Source: Proteobacteria bacterium SG_bin9
GTDB lineage: Bacteria; Pseudomonadota; Alphaproteobacteria; Rhizobiales; Xanthobacteraceae
Length of the DNA stretch: 50,782 bases
Direction of reading: 5' to 3'
Assembly: GCA_002083525.1 (NCBI GenBank)
Contig: LWDM01000071.1
Span: 14,175 to 64,956, forward strand
Shown here: positions 1 to 7,879 of the stretch, piece after piece
Position numbering within the stretch: the stretch's first letter is position 1
How the letters are laid out: the number at the start of each line of letters is the position of its first letter
Made by a program: the position numbers and the translations under genes
Notes under the pieces: model-generated
Told to the model about the DNA's origin: nothing
Databases searched by the model: none
The model's input: only the letters and a program-made list of their open reading frames with translations

Positions 1-170
1 ACCGTGCGCATGGTGGTCTGCCCGACCAGTTTCAGCGCGGGCTGAAAACCTGTCAGGTAACCGAACCCGGTGATGCCGACGAGGCCCATCGCCATGCCGA
101 CCGGCACGCGCAACAGCATCAGCACGAACAGAGAGACGAAGCCGAGCAAGGCAACCGTTTCATTGCTCAC
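1..170 (-). CDS. dctM: TRAP transporter large permease (DctM type), 5' part only
   Basis: This is the N-terminal 56 residues of the large membrane subunit of a TRAP transporter, which carries the substrate channel; the rest lies beyond the left edge. Reading from a GTG at 168-170 gives an N-terminus with a hydrophobic helix followed by LRVPVGMAMGLVG, which is typical of DctM. No ATG lies close enough upstream in this frame. The stop of the small permease gene ends 6 bases before this start, so the two are surely one transcript. Substrate cannot be read from this fragment. Confidence 0.8.
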   Translation of the reverse strand, partial: MSNETVALLGFVSLFVLMLLRVPVGMAMGLVGITGFGYLTGFQPALKLVGQTTMRT

Positions 171-176
171 GATCAA

Positions 177-731
177 TCACTCCGCCGTCTTTACTTTGGG
201 CTCTTCCATCAGCTCTGGGCTGAAAATCAGCCGCCAGGTTCTGATGGCGATCAGTAACACCGCGGAGCAATCGCCGGCCCAGGCCACCGCGAAGAACGGC
301 CAGTTCGGCAGGCGCAGATCGTAGGTCAGCACGTTGTCCTGATAGGTCGTCACCACCTTGTCGAACAGCGTGATGGTCTGCACGGTGACAACGAACAACA
401 GCACCAGCGTCGCGAAGATATCGATCCAGCGCTGCCAGCGCGGCGGCGAATTGGCCCAGACGAGATCGACGGTGATGTGCGTGCCGCGATAGCTCGTCGC
501 AGCGATGCCCCAGAAGATCAGGATGCCGAGCAGGAGCCGGCCGAAGTCGTAGTAATCCGGAATCGAGATCGCGAAGAACTTGCGCAGGAATACGGCGATA
601 AACGTGTTCAGCGCGACGAGACCGACGAAGAACGCGGCAACCAGCTCGATCGAGTCGATGAAGCGGTCCATGCCGCTCTTCTTCGTGAACACGGGCGGTC
701 CGTCGCGTTTCACCTGCGGCGTTGCCGTCAT
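177..731 (-). CDS. dctQ: TRAP transporter small permease (DctQ type)
   Basis: A 184-residue integral membrane protein of the DctQ family, the small four-helix subunit that pairs with DctM and the periplasmic binding protein in sodium-driven uptake. Hydrophobic segments lie at about residues 29-50, 65-82, 105-125 and 142-162. The motif GILIFWGIAATSYRGTHITVD around residues 88-108 is the usual DctQ signature region (GxxxxHIxVD). It follows the binding-protein gene by 60 bases and precedes dctM closely, giving the order P-Q-M. The ATG at 729-731 is the first good start. Confidence 0.88.
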   Translation of the reverse strand: MTATPQVKRDGPPVFTKKSGMDRFIDSIELVAAFFVGLVALNTFIAVFLRKFFAISIPDYYDFGRLLLGILIFWGIAATSYRGTHITVDLVWANSPPRWQRWIDIFATLVLLFVVTVQTITLFDKVVTTYQDNVLTYDLRLPNWPFFAVAWAGDCSAVLLIAIRTWRLIFSPELMEEPKVKTAE

Positions 732-791
732 GAGGTCACCGGATCAAGGAGATCGCGGCAGCGTCACGCTGCCGCGAGAGTTGAGGAGACG

Positions 792-1805
792 TTAGATACC
801 CGCGCTGTGCTTGGCGATGATGGCCTTCAGATCGGCGTCGATCGCCGCCGGATCGTGCCCGGCTTTCTTGACAGCTTCAGCCCAGCTCTCGCGCAGCGGC
901 GCGGTTGCCTTCCTCCACTCGTTGAGCTGATCGGGCGTCAGCGCATAGACTTCGTGACCGGCCGCTTCCTTCATCTTGGTGCGGCCGTTGGCCTCGAATT
1001 CGGTCCACGGATCGGTGATCTTGGACGCCCATTCCGGCGTACAGTGATCGTCCATCACCTTCTTCTGCGCCGCCGACATGCCATCATAGGCCTTGAGGCT
1101 GATGTTGTAGGTGAAGACCGTCGCGTAGAGCGGCACATCCATGTGATACTTGGTCACCTTGTCGATGCCGAACAGGAACATCGAACCCCAGGGGAAGGTG
1201 ATCTCATCGGCGACGCCGCGCTCGATGGCGTCGCGCGCCTCCGGCGCGGAGGCCTGCACGTTGGTGCCGCCGAGCAGTTTCACCATCTCGCCGATCGTGC
1301 TCTGCGCCGGACGCACCTTGACGCCGTTGAGTTCGCTCGGCGCGACGATCTTCTTCTTACCGTGCAGTGCGCCGGGGTCGTGAATGAAGGCGAAGCAGAG
1401 CTTGGTGTCCTTCATCTCCTGCTTGGCATATTTCTGGTACCACTCGTTGAGCGCGAGCGTGCCCTTCTTGCCGTCGGAGAACGTGAACGGGAGCTGGCCG
1501 GCCGCGGCAATCGGGAAGCGGCCGGGCTGATAACCGGGGTTGACGTAGGTGACGTCGGCGATGCCGTCGCGCGCCATGTCGTAATGGTCGAACGCCTTGC
1601 CGAGTTGTTCGGATGGAAACACCGTCATCTTGAGGGTGCCGTTCGATGCGGCATCGATCGACTTCGCCCACGCCTGCGTCGCAGGCACCAGCGGATGCGC
1701 CGGCGGCAGCCAGATCGACATCTTGAGATTGACGGTCTTGTCCTGTGCGGTTGCCGGAGCAACCATCGCGCCAAATGCCAGCGCCAGCAGCAATGCCTTC
1801 TTCAT
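792..1805 (-). CDS. dctP: TRAP transporter periplasmic solute-binding protein (DctP type)
   Basis: A 337-residue DctP-family binding protein. An N-terminal signal peptide is evident: MKK, a hydrophobic stretch and a cleavage site after ATA at about residue 20. The mature protein has the family landmarks, including a GVKVRPAQ segment near residue 170 that supplies the carboxylate-binding arginine and a later alanine-rich EARDAIERG segment. It is first in the dctP-dctQ-dctM transcript and divergent from pobA across 178 bases. That position suggests uptake of an aromatic or organic acid, perhaps 4-hydroxybenzoate; this is inference from context only, since DctP sequence does not reveal substrate reliably. 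Confidence 0.88.
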   Translation of the reverse strand: MKKALLLALAFGAMVAPATAQDKTVNLKMSIWLPPAHPLVPATQAWAKSIDAASNGTLKMTVFPSEQLGKAFDHYDMARDGIADVTYVNPGYQPGRFPIAAAGQLPFTFSDGKKGTLALNEWYQKYAKQEMKDTKLCFAFIHDPGALHGKKKIVAPSELNGVKVRPAQSTIGEMVKLLGGTNVQASAPEARDAIERGVADEITFPWGSMFLFGIDKVTKYHMDVPLYATVFTYNISLKAYDGMSAAQKKVMDDHCTPEWASKITDPWTEFEANGRTKMKEAAGHEVYALTPDQLNEWRKATAPLRESWAEAVKKAGHDPAAIDADLKAIIAKHSAGI

Positions 1806-1983
1806 TTTGCGTTCTCCCCGGAGTTCCGGCCTGTTGTGCGGCCCTTTCCGATACTGTTATATGTTATAAGCATCTTTGCAAGCAGGGACGATCGCTTGCA
1901 CTGCAGCGCGACTTGACGCTAATTTGGCGTGATCGGTCGCAAATCCGAAAAAGATCGCGCCAGCATCACATCAGGAGACATCG
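1806..1983. promoter_or_regulatory. Divergent control region between dctP and pobA
   Basis: This 178-base gap must hold the promoters of the TRAP operon (leftward) and pobA (rightward). It contains an AT-rich stretch at about 1855-1875, a repeated TTGCA element (1877 and 1894 areas), and TTGACG at 1913-1918 followed by an inverted ACGC/GCGT pair. A Shine-Dalgarno AGGAGA at 1973-1978 precedes the TTG start of pobA. No convincing -10 could be assigned on either strand and no PobR regulator gene is adjacent. Confidence 0.5.
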
Positions 1984-3156
1984 TTGCGGACCCAGGTCGC
2001 CATCATCGGTTCCGGACCGGCCGGATTGTTGCTGGGGCAACTACTTCATAGCTACGGCATCGATAACGTCATCCTGGAGCGTAAGGACCGCGACTACGTG
2101 CTGGGGCGGATCCGGGCCGGCGTGCTCGAACAGGGTACGGTCGGCCTGCTCGAGCAGGTGGGCGTGACCGAACGCCTGCGCCGCGAAGGCCTGGTCCACG
2201 ACGGGGTGGAACTATGCTTCGGCGGTAGCCGCCACCGGATCGACATGAAGGCCGCCACCGGCGGCAAGACCATGGTGATCTACGGCCAGACCGAAGTGAC
2301 CCGCGATCTGATGGACGCCCGCCTCAAGGTCGGCCGCAGCACCATCTACGACGCCGACAACGTCGCGCTGCGCGATTTCGATACGGACAAGCCGCGCGTC
2401 ACCTACGAGAAAGACGGGACGACCCACGAGATCACGTGCGATTTCATCGCCGGTTGCGACGGCTATCACGGCGTCAGCCGCCCAAGCATTCCCGCCAACG
2501 CGATCCAGACATTCGAGCGCGTCTATCCGTTCGGCTGGCTCGGTATTCTGTCAGAAACGCCGCCGGTCTCGCACGAACTGATCTACACCAACCATGCGCG
2601 CGGCTTCGCCCTGTGCTCGATGCGCTCGATGACGCGCAGCCGCTACTACGTGCAGTGCACGAATGACGATCACGTCGACAACTGGTCCGACCAGCAATTC
2701 TGGGATGAACTGAAACGCCGGCTCGACCCGAAAGCTGCCGACGAACTCGTCACCGGCCCGTCGATCGAGAAGAGCATCGCGCCGCTGCGCAGCTTCGTCG
2801 CCGAACCGATGCGCTTCGGCCGCCTGTTCCTCGCCGGCGATGCCGCGCACATCGTGCCGCCGACGGGCGCGAAGGGCCTCAACCTCGCGGCGAGCGATGT
2901 GCATTACCTGTCGCAGGCCTTGCGCGAGTTCTATCTCGATAAGTCGGAAGCCGGCATCGACGCCTATTCCGCGAAAGCGCTGGCGCGGGTGTGGAAGGCC
3001 GAGCGCTTCTCGTGGTGGATGACCTCGATGCTGCATCGCTTCCCGGACACCGATGCGTTCAGCGCCCGCATTCAGCTGGCGGAGCTGAACTATCTCATCA
3101 GCTCGCCGGCGGCGGCCGCGGCGATGTCCGAGCAGTACGTCGGTTTGCCGTACTGA
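1984..3156 (+). CDS. pobA: 4-hydroxybenzoate 3-monooxygenase (FAD, NADPH)
   Basis: Flavoprotein hydroxylase that converts 4-hydroxybenzoate to protocatechuate, the entry to the beta-ketoadipate pathway, in the cytoplasm. The 390-residue length matches the family (about 390-394). Visible landmarks are the FAD-binding GSGPAGLLLG at residues 9-18, GRIRAGVLEQGTV at about 41-53, the DG motif near 160, and GDAAHIVPPTGAKGLNLA at about 284-301 which binds the flavin ribityl chain. The start is TTG, supported by AGGAGA six bases upstream and by the family N-terminus MRTQVAIIGSGPAG. Downstream protocatechuate genes are not in the window. It stands alone on its strand, facing away from the TRAP operon. 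Confidence 0.95.
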   Translation: MRTQVAIIGSGPAGLLLGQLLHSYGIDNVILERKDRDYVLGRIRAGVLEQGTVGLLEQVGVTERLRREGLVHDGVELCFGGSRHRIDMKAATGGKTMVIYGQTEVTRDLMDARLKVGRSTIYDADNVALRDFDTDKPRVTYEKDGTTHEITCDFIAGCDGYHGVSRPSIPANAIQTFERVYPFGWLGILSETPPVSHELIYTNHARGFALCSMRSMTRSRYYVQCTNDDHVDNWSDQQFWDELKRRLDPKAADELVTGPSIEKSIAPLRSFVAEPMRFGRLFLAGDAAHIVPPTGAKGLNLAASDVHYLSQALREFYLDKSEAGIDAYSAKALARVWKAERFSWWMTSMLHRFPDTDAFSARIQLAELNYLISSPAAAAAMSEQYVGLPY

Positions 3157-3163
3157 GGCTAAC

Positions 3164-3601
3164 CTATTGAGGTCTGGTCGCGGGCTTGATCTCGAAATTG
3201 CGCGTGGTCGCCAGCACCGTGCCGCAAAGCGTCTCGCGCTCGCCGGAGACGGCGTAGATATCGGCGGCGCCGACCGAGTTGGTGCGGCCCGCCTGCAAGA
3301 CGCGGCCCTTGGCGCGCAGCTTTTCCCCCTTGGCCACGCCGGTCATCTTCACGGTGAAATCGAGGGTCGCGAGCGCCCATCCCGGCGGCAGCATCGACAG
3401 ACAGGACGAGACGGCGGCGACGTCACCGGCGGCTCCAACCAGCGCGGCCGGAAACTGATCGACGGGACCGGAGAAGCGCGCGTCGAACGGCAGTTCGATC
3501 GTCACCTCTCCGTTCGCCACCGAGACGATGTCGATGCCGTACGCCTTCACGAACGGCAACGCAGTAGCGAATGCTTTCACATCGACAGCTTCGAGGGACA
3601 T
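3164..3601 (-). CDS. PaaI-family hotdog thioesterase
   Basis: A 145-residue single hotdog-fold protein of the PaaI/YdiI thioesterase superfamily, expected to hydrolyse acyl- or aryl-CoA thioesters. The central part carries the helix region (ALVGAAGDVAAVSSCLSMLP) followed by the paired strands LDFTVKMTGVAKGEKLRAKGRVL and a closing strand, the normal topology. The usual HGG before the helix is not present (here FPAALVG), so its catalytic details may differ. It is 9 bases downstream of the tetR gene and has a strong GGAG seven bases before its ATG, so the pair forms an operon. Confidence 0.75.
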   Translation of the reverse strand: MSLEAVDVKAFATALPFVKAYGIDIVSVANGEVTIELPFDARFSGPVDQFPAALVGAAGDVAAVSSCLSMLPPGWALATLDFTVKMTGVAKGEKLRAKGRVLQAGRTNSVGAADIYAVSGERETLCGTVLATTRNFEIKPATRPQ

Positions 3602-3610
3602 GCCAGCTCC

Positions 3611-4222
3611 TTACGCTTTTGCCCGTTTGGATTTGGCCGGGCGCTTCGGCTGCACCGGCTGAAGCGTGACGGCCAACGCGTCGAACACCTCGGTGATCGG
3701 CTTCGCACTCTGCTCGACGCGCGCGAGGATCAGCGCGCCTTCCAGCGAGGCGATCGTCAGCGTCGCCAGCCGCCGCGCCTCGGCGTTCGAAAAGCCGTCG
3801 CGGATCAATGAACGCTCAAGAACATTTCGCCAACTGCCGAATGCCTCGCGGCCCGCGGCCGTGATCGGCGGCGACGCCGGCGCGGTTTCGAGCAAGGTCG
3901 TGGTGATCGGGCAGCCGTCACTGAAACCGGACTCCGCCATCCAGCCGACGAGCATGCGGCCATAGGCCTTCATCAGCGCCGCTGTCGAATCGTGTTTCTC
4001 GTACAGCTGCTCCAGCGTCTTCGCGACCCTGGCGCCAGCGAAACGCACCGCGGCCTCGCCGATCTCATCCTTCCCCTTCGGAAAGTAGTGATAGAGCGAG
4101 CCCTTCGGCGCGCCGGCGGCATCCGCAATCTGGTTGATGCCGGTCGCCGCATAACCCTGACGGCGGAACAGCACCGCCGCGGCGTTGACGATGGCGTTGC
4201 GGTGTTTCGGCATCGTGGGCAT
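3611..4222 (-). CDS. TetR-family transcriptional repressor (LmrA/YxaF-like)
   Basis: A 203-residue regulator. Residues about 8-55 form the TetR helix-turn-helix: AAAVLFRRQGYAATGINQIADAAG, then APKGSLYHYFPKGKDE, which is highly typical. The C-terminal ligand domain resembles the LmrA/YxaF subgroup (the GCPITTTLLE segment near residue 103). A palindrome at 4270-4281 in the gap to the divergent thioesterase is a likely operator. Two starts are possible, ATG at 4220-4222 or 4211-4213; the first has GAGG 14 bases upstream. The genes on both sides are thioesterases, so the inducer may be an acyl-CoA or aromatic acid (inference). Confidence 0.88.
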   Translation of the reverse strand: MPTMPKHRNAIVNAAAVLFRRQGYAATGINQIADAAGAPKGSLYHYFPKGKDEIGEAAVRFAGARVAKTLEQLYEKHDSTAALMKAYGRMLVGWMAESGFSDGCPITTTLLETAPASPPITAAGREAFGSWRNVLERSLIRDGFSNAEARRLATLTIASLEGALILARVEQSAKPITEVFDALAVTLQPVQPKRPAKSKRAKA

Positions 4223-4269
4223 GCGCCCGTATCCTCGGGTTTGCGGGTTGCGCGGCCCTCATTTCTATA

Positions 4270-4281
4270 TAGACTGGTCTA
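4270..4281. promoter_or_regulatory. Probable TetR operator TAGACTGGTCTA
   Basis: TAGAC and GTCTA are perfect inverted arms separated by TG. The element lies between the divergent tetR (start 4222) and thioesterase (start 4304) genes, 22 bases before the thioesterase ATG. It resembles the TAGAC-N-GTCTA boxes known for LmrA/YxaF- and NemR-type TetR repressors. That it is bound by this TetR protein is inference from position and symmetry. Confidence 0.65.
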
Positions 4282-4303
4282 GATAGTCAAAGGATGATTG
4301 CTT

Positions 4304-4726
4304 ATGACCGACCGGCCGATCCCGTCAGGATTCGAACCCCATTTCCGCAAAAGCCCGCTGACCGAGCCGTGGGAGCCGCTCTACTCGAAGCGCACGCCCG
4401 ACTACGTGATGATCGGCCTCTGGTTGGCCGAGCAGCACACCAATTCGCGCGGCATGGCGCACGGCGGACTGGTCTCGGCGCTGGCCGACAATGCCATGGG
4501 GCTGAGCTGCAGCGCCAAGCTCGGCAACGTAACGCGGCTCGTCACCATCAGCCTCGGCATGGATTTCGTCGGCAGCGCCCGCCCCGGCCAGTGGATGCAG
4601 ATCGAGCCCCGCGTCGTGCGGACCGGCAACACCATCTGTTTCGCGGAATGCCTGGTGACGGCGGATGGCGCACCGTGCGCCCGTGGCAATGCGACGTTCC
4701 GCGTCGTCACCGCGACGGCGGCCTGA
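4304..4726 (+). CDS. PaaI-family hotdog thioesterase
   Basis: A 140-residue hotdog thioesterase. It has the canonical motif N-SRGMAHGGLVSALAD at about residues 46-61, with HGG before the central helix and an aspartate within it, then the strands VTISLGMDFVGSARPGQWMQIEP. The product should hydrolyse small acyl- or aryl-CoA esters in the cytoplasm. The ATG at 4304 is preferred over a TTG six bases upstream because AAAGGA lies about ten bases before it. It faces away from tetR and carries the palindromic operator just upstream. Its stop abuts the stop of the convergent lysR gene with no gap. Confidence 0.85.
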   Translation: MTDRPIPSGFEPHFRKSPLTEPWEPLYSKRTPDYVMIGLWLAEQHTNSRGMAHGGLVSALADNAMGLSCSAKLGNVTRLVTISLGMDFVGSARPGQWMQIEPRVVRTGNTICFAECLVTADGAPCARGNATFRVVTATAA

Positions 4727-5632
4727 CTACTTGCGGAGCTCGGAAAACTTCCACTCGCAAGTTTCGACGGCGGTATCGATGAAAGCACGCACCTTCGCCG
4801 ACAGCAGCCGCGCATTCGGATAGACGATGTGGATCGGCATCGACGGCGGCTCGTAGTCTTTCAGGACGATCTGCAGGCGCCCTTTCACGATCGCTTCCGC
4901 CGCCTGGTAGTACAGCAGCATGGCGACGCCGCCGTCCTGCTCGGCGTACTGGACCGCGGCATCGGCGCTGTTGGTAACATAGCGTGCGAGATGCGGAATG
5001 CGAATTTCGCGGCCGTTCTCGATGAAGCGCCAGTCGACGTTCAGCCCTGCGGCTGTGAAGCGGATGATGTCATGGGATGCAAGGTCGGAGGGTTTCACCG
5101 GACGGCCGCGCTTTTTCAGGTATCGCGGCGCCGCGACGATCACCCGCTGCATGTCGCCGATCGTGCGCGCAACGAGACTTGAATCGGTGAGATGTCCGAT
5201 GCGCACCGCGGCATCGACGCCCTCGTCGACCATGTTGATCATGCGGTCGCTGAGGCGCAGTTCGCCGGTGACCAGCGGATAACGTTTCAGATAGCGCGCC
5301 ATCAGCGGCCCGACATGCAAACGGCCGAACACCAGCGGCGCCGAGACCACAAGGCGGCCGGTCCGCTCGACCCGCTGCGTCTGCGCGGCCGCCTCCGCCT
5401 CTTCGATCTCGCCGATGATGCGCCGGGCCCGCTCCAGATACTGCGTGCCCACATCGGTCAGCGTCACCGACCGGGTGGTCCGCTGCAACAGCCGCGCACC
5501 GAGATGATCTTCAAGTCCTGCGACCAGCCGCGTGATCGCGGACGGCGAGATACCGAGCTTGCGCGCCGCCGGCGCAAAGCCCTTGAGATCCACCACGGCC
5601 ATGAAGGCCTGCATTGCCTCGATCCGATCCAT
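4727..5632 (-). CDS. LysR-family transcriptional regulator
   Basis: A 301-residue LysR-type regulator. Residues 1-60 hold the winged helix-turn-helix (MQAFMAVVDLKGFAPAARKL, then GISPSAITRLVAGLEDHLGARLLQRTTRSVTLT), and the remaining part is the periplasmic-binding-protein-like effector domain. The style RTTRSVTLTDVG places it with the large DmlR/YafC-like subgroup. It is divergent from the AhpD-like gene, so that gene is the likely target. A perfect palindrome begins three bases upstream of its start codon. Confidence 0.92.
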   Translation of the reverse strand: MDRIEAMQAFMAVVDLKGFAPAARKLGISPSAITRLVAGLEDHLGARLLQRTTRSVTLTDVGTQYLERARRIIGEIEEAEAAAQTQRVERTGRLVVSAPLVFGRLHVGPLMARYLKRYPLVTGELRLSDRMINMVDEGVDAAVRIGHLTDSSLVARTIGDMQRVIVAAPRYLKKRGRPVKPSDLASHDIIRFTAAGLNVDWRFIENGREIRIPHLARYVTNSADAAVQYAEQDGGVAMLLYYQAAEAIVKGRLQIVLKDYEPPSMPIHIVYPNARLLSAKVRAFIDTAVETCEWKFSELRK

Positions 5633-5635
5633 GCA

Positions 5636-5650
5636 GATTATTTCATAATC
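5636..5650. promoter_or_regulatory. Palindrome GATTAT-TTC-ATAATC, probable LysR site
   Basis: Perfect six-base arms with a three-base centre lie directly upstream of the lysR ATG. Related half-sites recur in the same gap: GATAATT near 5674 and GATTAT at 5699-5704. LysR proteins usually bind such imperfect or perfect dyads between divergent genes. Binding is inferred. Confidence 0.5.
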
Positions 5651-5755
5651 AGCAACAGAAGGATGTCAATCGCGATAATTGTGCCGAAACGTGCATCAGA
5701 TTATGGTCCCCTCACGGCGGAGATGACTTCGCCGTTCAAGAGAGGGAGCAATCAC

Positions 5756-6310
5756 ATGTCACGCATCGTTACCCCGCCGTCCATCGAAGCCTCGCCGGCC
5801 GCTTCGCAGCCGCTGCTCAACGCCGTGAAGGCGCAGCTCGGCACCGTTCCGAACCTGTTCCGCGCCATCGGCGTCAGCCCGGCTTCGCTCGAAGGCTTCC
5901 TCGGCCTGAACGGCGCGCTCGGCAAGGGCAAGCTCGGCGCCAAGACCCGCGAGCGGATCGCGCTTGCGGTCGCCGAGGCCAACGGTTGCGGCTACTGCAC
6001 CGCCGCCCACAGCTACATCAGCGAGAACCTGGTGAAGCTGCCGAAGGACGACATCGCGGCCAGCCGCCGCGGCGGCTCGTCCGATCCGAAGGCCGACGCC
6101 GCAGTGAAGTTCGCGCTCAAGGTCCTGCGCGAACGCGGCCATGTCGGCGCGGGCGACGTGCAGGCAGTCAAGGACGCCGGCTTCGATGACGCCGAGATCG
6201 TCGAGATCGTAATGAACGTCGCGGTCAACGTGCTGACCAACTACTTCAACGAAACCGTCAAGACGGACGTGGACTTCCCCGAAGTCACCCCGCTGAGCGC
6301 GGCGGCCTGA
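5756..6310 (+). CDS. AhpD-like carboxymuconolactone decarboxylase-family protein
   Basis: A 184-residue all-helical protein of the CMD/AhpD superfamily. The segment RERIALAVAEANGCGYCTAAHS at about residues 64-85 contains the E..CxxC...H arrangement that serves as the redox centre of AhpD-like peroxidases, so a thiol peroxidase or alkylhydroperoxidase role is expected rather than decarboxylation. The ATG at 5756 is chosen because GAGGGAG sits 8-14 bases upstream; an open frame extends further left but lacks coding character. It is divergent from lysR and followed by a strong stem-loop. Confidence 0.87.
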   Translation: MSRIVTPPSIEASPAASQPLLNAVKAQLGTVPNLFRAIGVSPASLEGFLGLNGALGKGKLGAKTRERIALAVAEANGCGYCTAAHSYISENLVKLPKDDIAASRRGGSSDPKADAAVKFALKVLRERGHVGAGDVQAVKDAGFDDAEIVEIVMNVAVNVLTNYFNETVKTDVDFPEVTPLSAAA

Positions 6311-6319
6311 GACGACACC

Positions 6320-6349
6320 AGCGGACGCCGCCGGCCAGCGGCGTCCGCT
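6320..6349 (+). terminator. Stem-loop after the AhpD-like gene
   Basis: Perfect 12-base arms (AGCGGACGCCGC and its complement) enclose a six-base loop, starting 9 bases after the stop codon. The following sequence GATCATTTCC is only weakly T-rich, so this may be an imperfect rho-independent terminator or an mRNA-protecting hairpin. Confidence 0.6.
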
Positions 6350-6438
6350 GATCATTTCCATATCTGCAACAGTGTCTGCCGATTTGGGCCATTGTTGAAA
6401 GAACCGGACGCCCATCCCTTCTCATCTTGATGTGAGAG

Positions 6439-7086
6439 ATGGCCATGTCCACCCTGACCTATTCCAGCGATGTTGCCTTCACCCCCGCGGTGAAGGAAAT
6501 CCAGGCACGCAAGGGCTCGCGCGCAAACTACGCACGCGTCGAGGAGAATGGCGGCTGGCAGACCGAGATCACCGACAACCTCGCCGAGTTCATCGCAGCG
6601 CAGACGAGCTTCTTCCTCGCCACCGCCAATGCCGAGGGCCAGCCGTACATCCAGCATCGCGGCGGGCCGGCGGGATTCCTGAAAGTGCTCGACAAGACAA
6701 CGCTGGCGTTCGCGGACTACCGCGGCAACCAGCAGTTCATCACGCTCGGCAATCTGTCGGAGAACAACAAGGCCTACATTTTTCTGATCGACTATGTGAA
6801 CCGCCAGCGCGTGAAGATCTGGGGCACCGCGCGTGTCGTCGAGGACGACAAGGCGCTGACGGCTTCGTTGATGCCACAGGGATACCGCGCAAAGGCCGAG
6901 CAGACGATTCTGTTCACAGTGACCGCATGGGATTCGAACTGCCCGCAGCACATCCCGCAAAAGATCGACCTCAGCGACGTGGTCGCGGTGGTCAGTGACC
7001 GCGAACGGCAGATCACAGAACTAAAGGCGCAGGTCGAAGAGCTGACCCGGCGCTTGTCAGAGCGGGACGGCTCAGCTAGCCAGTGA
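6439..7086 (+). CDS. Pyridoxamine 5'-phosphate oxidase-fold flavin-binding protein
   Basis: A 215-residue protein with the split-barrel fold. The strands FFLATANAEGQPYIQHRGGPAGFLKVLD at about residues 53-80 and LAFADYRGNQQFITLGNLSENNKAYIFLIDY follow the pattern of FMN-binding PNPOx-like proteins. The last 35 residues are a charged heptad-like helix (RERQITELKAQVEELTRRL), probably a coiled coil for oligomerisation. True PNPOx activity is unlikely; these proteins are usually called pyridoxamine 5'-phosphate oxidase family of unknown substrate. The start may be ATG 6439 or the second ATG six bases on. Confidence 0.82.
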   Translation: MAMSTLTYSSDVAFTPAVKEIQARKGSRANYARVEENGGWQTEITDNLAEFIAAQTSFFLATANAEGQPYIQHRGGPAGFLKVLDKTTLAFADYRGNQQFITLGNLSENNKAYIFLIDYVNRQRVKIWGTARVVEDDKALTASLMPQGYRAKAEQTILFTVTAWDSNCPQHIPQKIDLSDVVAVVSDRERQITELKAQVEELTRRLSERDGSASQ

Positions 7087-7142
7087 TTGCGCCCGGCGAG
7101 CTACGCTTTGCCCGGTGACGATGCCACGCGAGCAACCTGATT

Positions 7143-7487
7143 TTGACCGCCAAGAATCCGACTGCACCGGTTAACCCCTGCACGACCTGCGGCGCCTGCT
7201 GCGCCTATTCGAGCAACTGGCCGCGCTTTACGATCGAAGACGATGCGGCGCTCGACCTGATCCCACTGAGCTATGTCAACGATCGCCTGTCCGGCATGCG
7301 CTGTGACGGCGATCGCTGCTCAGCTCTGAAGGGACGGATCGGCAGCGCGACAGCGTGCGGGATTTACGAGGTACGGCCTGAAGTGTGCCGGGTGTGCCAG
7401 CCGGGCGATGACGAATGCACGATGGCGCGGCGCAAGTTTGGCCTCGCGCCGATCGACGTGCAGATGCTGGACGGGCTGGCGGTTTAG
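7143..7487 (+). CDS. YkgJ-type cysteine-cluster protein
   Basis: A 114-residue protein rich in cysteine. It begins with CTTCGACC at residues 13-20, followed by RCDGDRCSAL, a TACGIYEVRPEVCRVC block at about 76-91 and a last cysteine near 98. This is the pattern of the YkgJ/UPF0153 family, which is thought to bind zinc or an iron-sulfur cluster. Its function is unknown. The start is TTG, as an in-frame stop lies 27 bases upstream; CTG at 7137 is an alternative. Its last three bases overlap the end of the convergent gene. Confidence 0.75.
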   Translation: MTAKNPTAPVNPCTTCGACCAYSSNWPRFTIEDDAALDLIPLSYVNDRLSGMRCDGDRCSALKGRIGSATACGIYEVRPEVCRVCQPGDDECTMARRKFGLAPIDVQMLDGLAV

Positions 7488-7873
7488 GCTGTCGCCGCCG
7501 CCAGGTCGTCATCCTCTTCCATCGGCGGGATGACGCTGAGCGGTTTGGTCGACAACGTGATCGACTTGCGGCTGCTGTAGCCGGAGCGCGAGGCCGGAGC
7601 GGCGGTTTCGCGCGACTGCGCGAAAAGCATCGAACCGACACGGCCGCCCAAGCGCACGAGATCCGCTTCTTCGCAGGTGGTCGCGATCGTCAAGCTCATC
7701 GCATGCAGGTGGCTGCGCTTGTAGCAGTAGAGCGCAAGCATCGCCCGTACGTCCGGGGCGACACTCGCGACCAACGCTGGGAGACCGTTCTCGCTCGTCC
7801 GATAAAGGTGACCGAGCATGTCGTCGTCAACGGGGCAGACATCGGTTTCGAAGGCGCTACGTCCGGACCACAT
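7484..7873 (-). CDS. Hypothetical protein, 129 residues, with a sequestered ribosome site
   Basis: I do not recognise this protein. It is soluble, begins MWSGRSAFETDVCPVDDD, has a central helical part with ALVASVAPDVRAMLALYCYKRSH, and ends in an acidic-alanine tail (MEEDDDLAAATA). The ATG at 7871-7873 is chosen because AGGAGAA lies seven bases upstream; a longer frame upstream lacks such a signal. That Shine-Dalgarno lies inside a hairpin at 7880-7898, which could limit translation. The gene is convergent with the cysteine-cluster gene and shares two bases of their stop codons. Confidence 0.6.
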   Translation of the reverse strand: MWSGRSAFETDVCPVDDDMLGHLYRTSENGLPALVASVAPDVRAMLALYCYKRSHLHAMSLTIATTCEEADLVRLGGRVGSMLFAQSRETAAPASRSGYSSRKSITLSTKPLSVIPPMEEDDDLAAATA

Positions 7874-7879
7874 GGGGCT

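Noticed and set aside
477..1916. Long plus-strand open frame opposite dctQ and dctP
   Set aside because: Arginine-rich antisense frame over two clearly recognised transporter genes.
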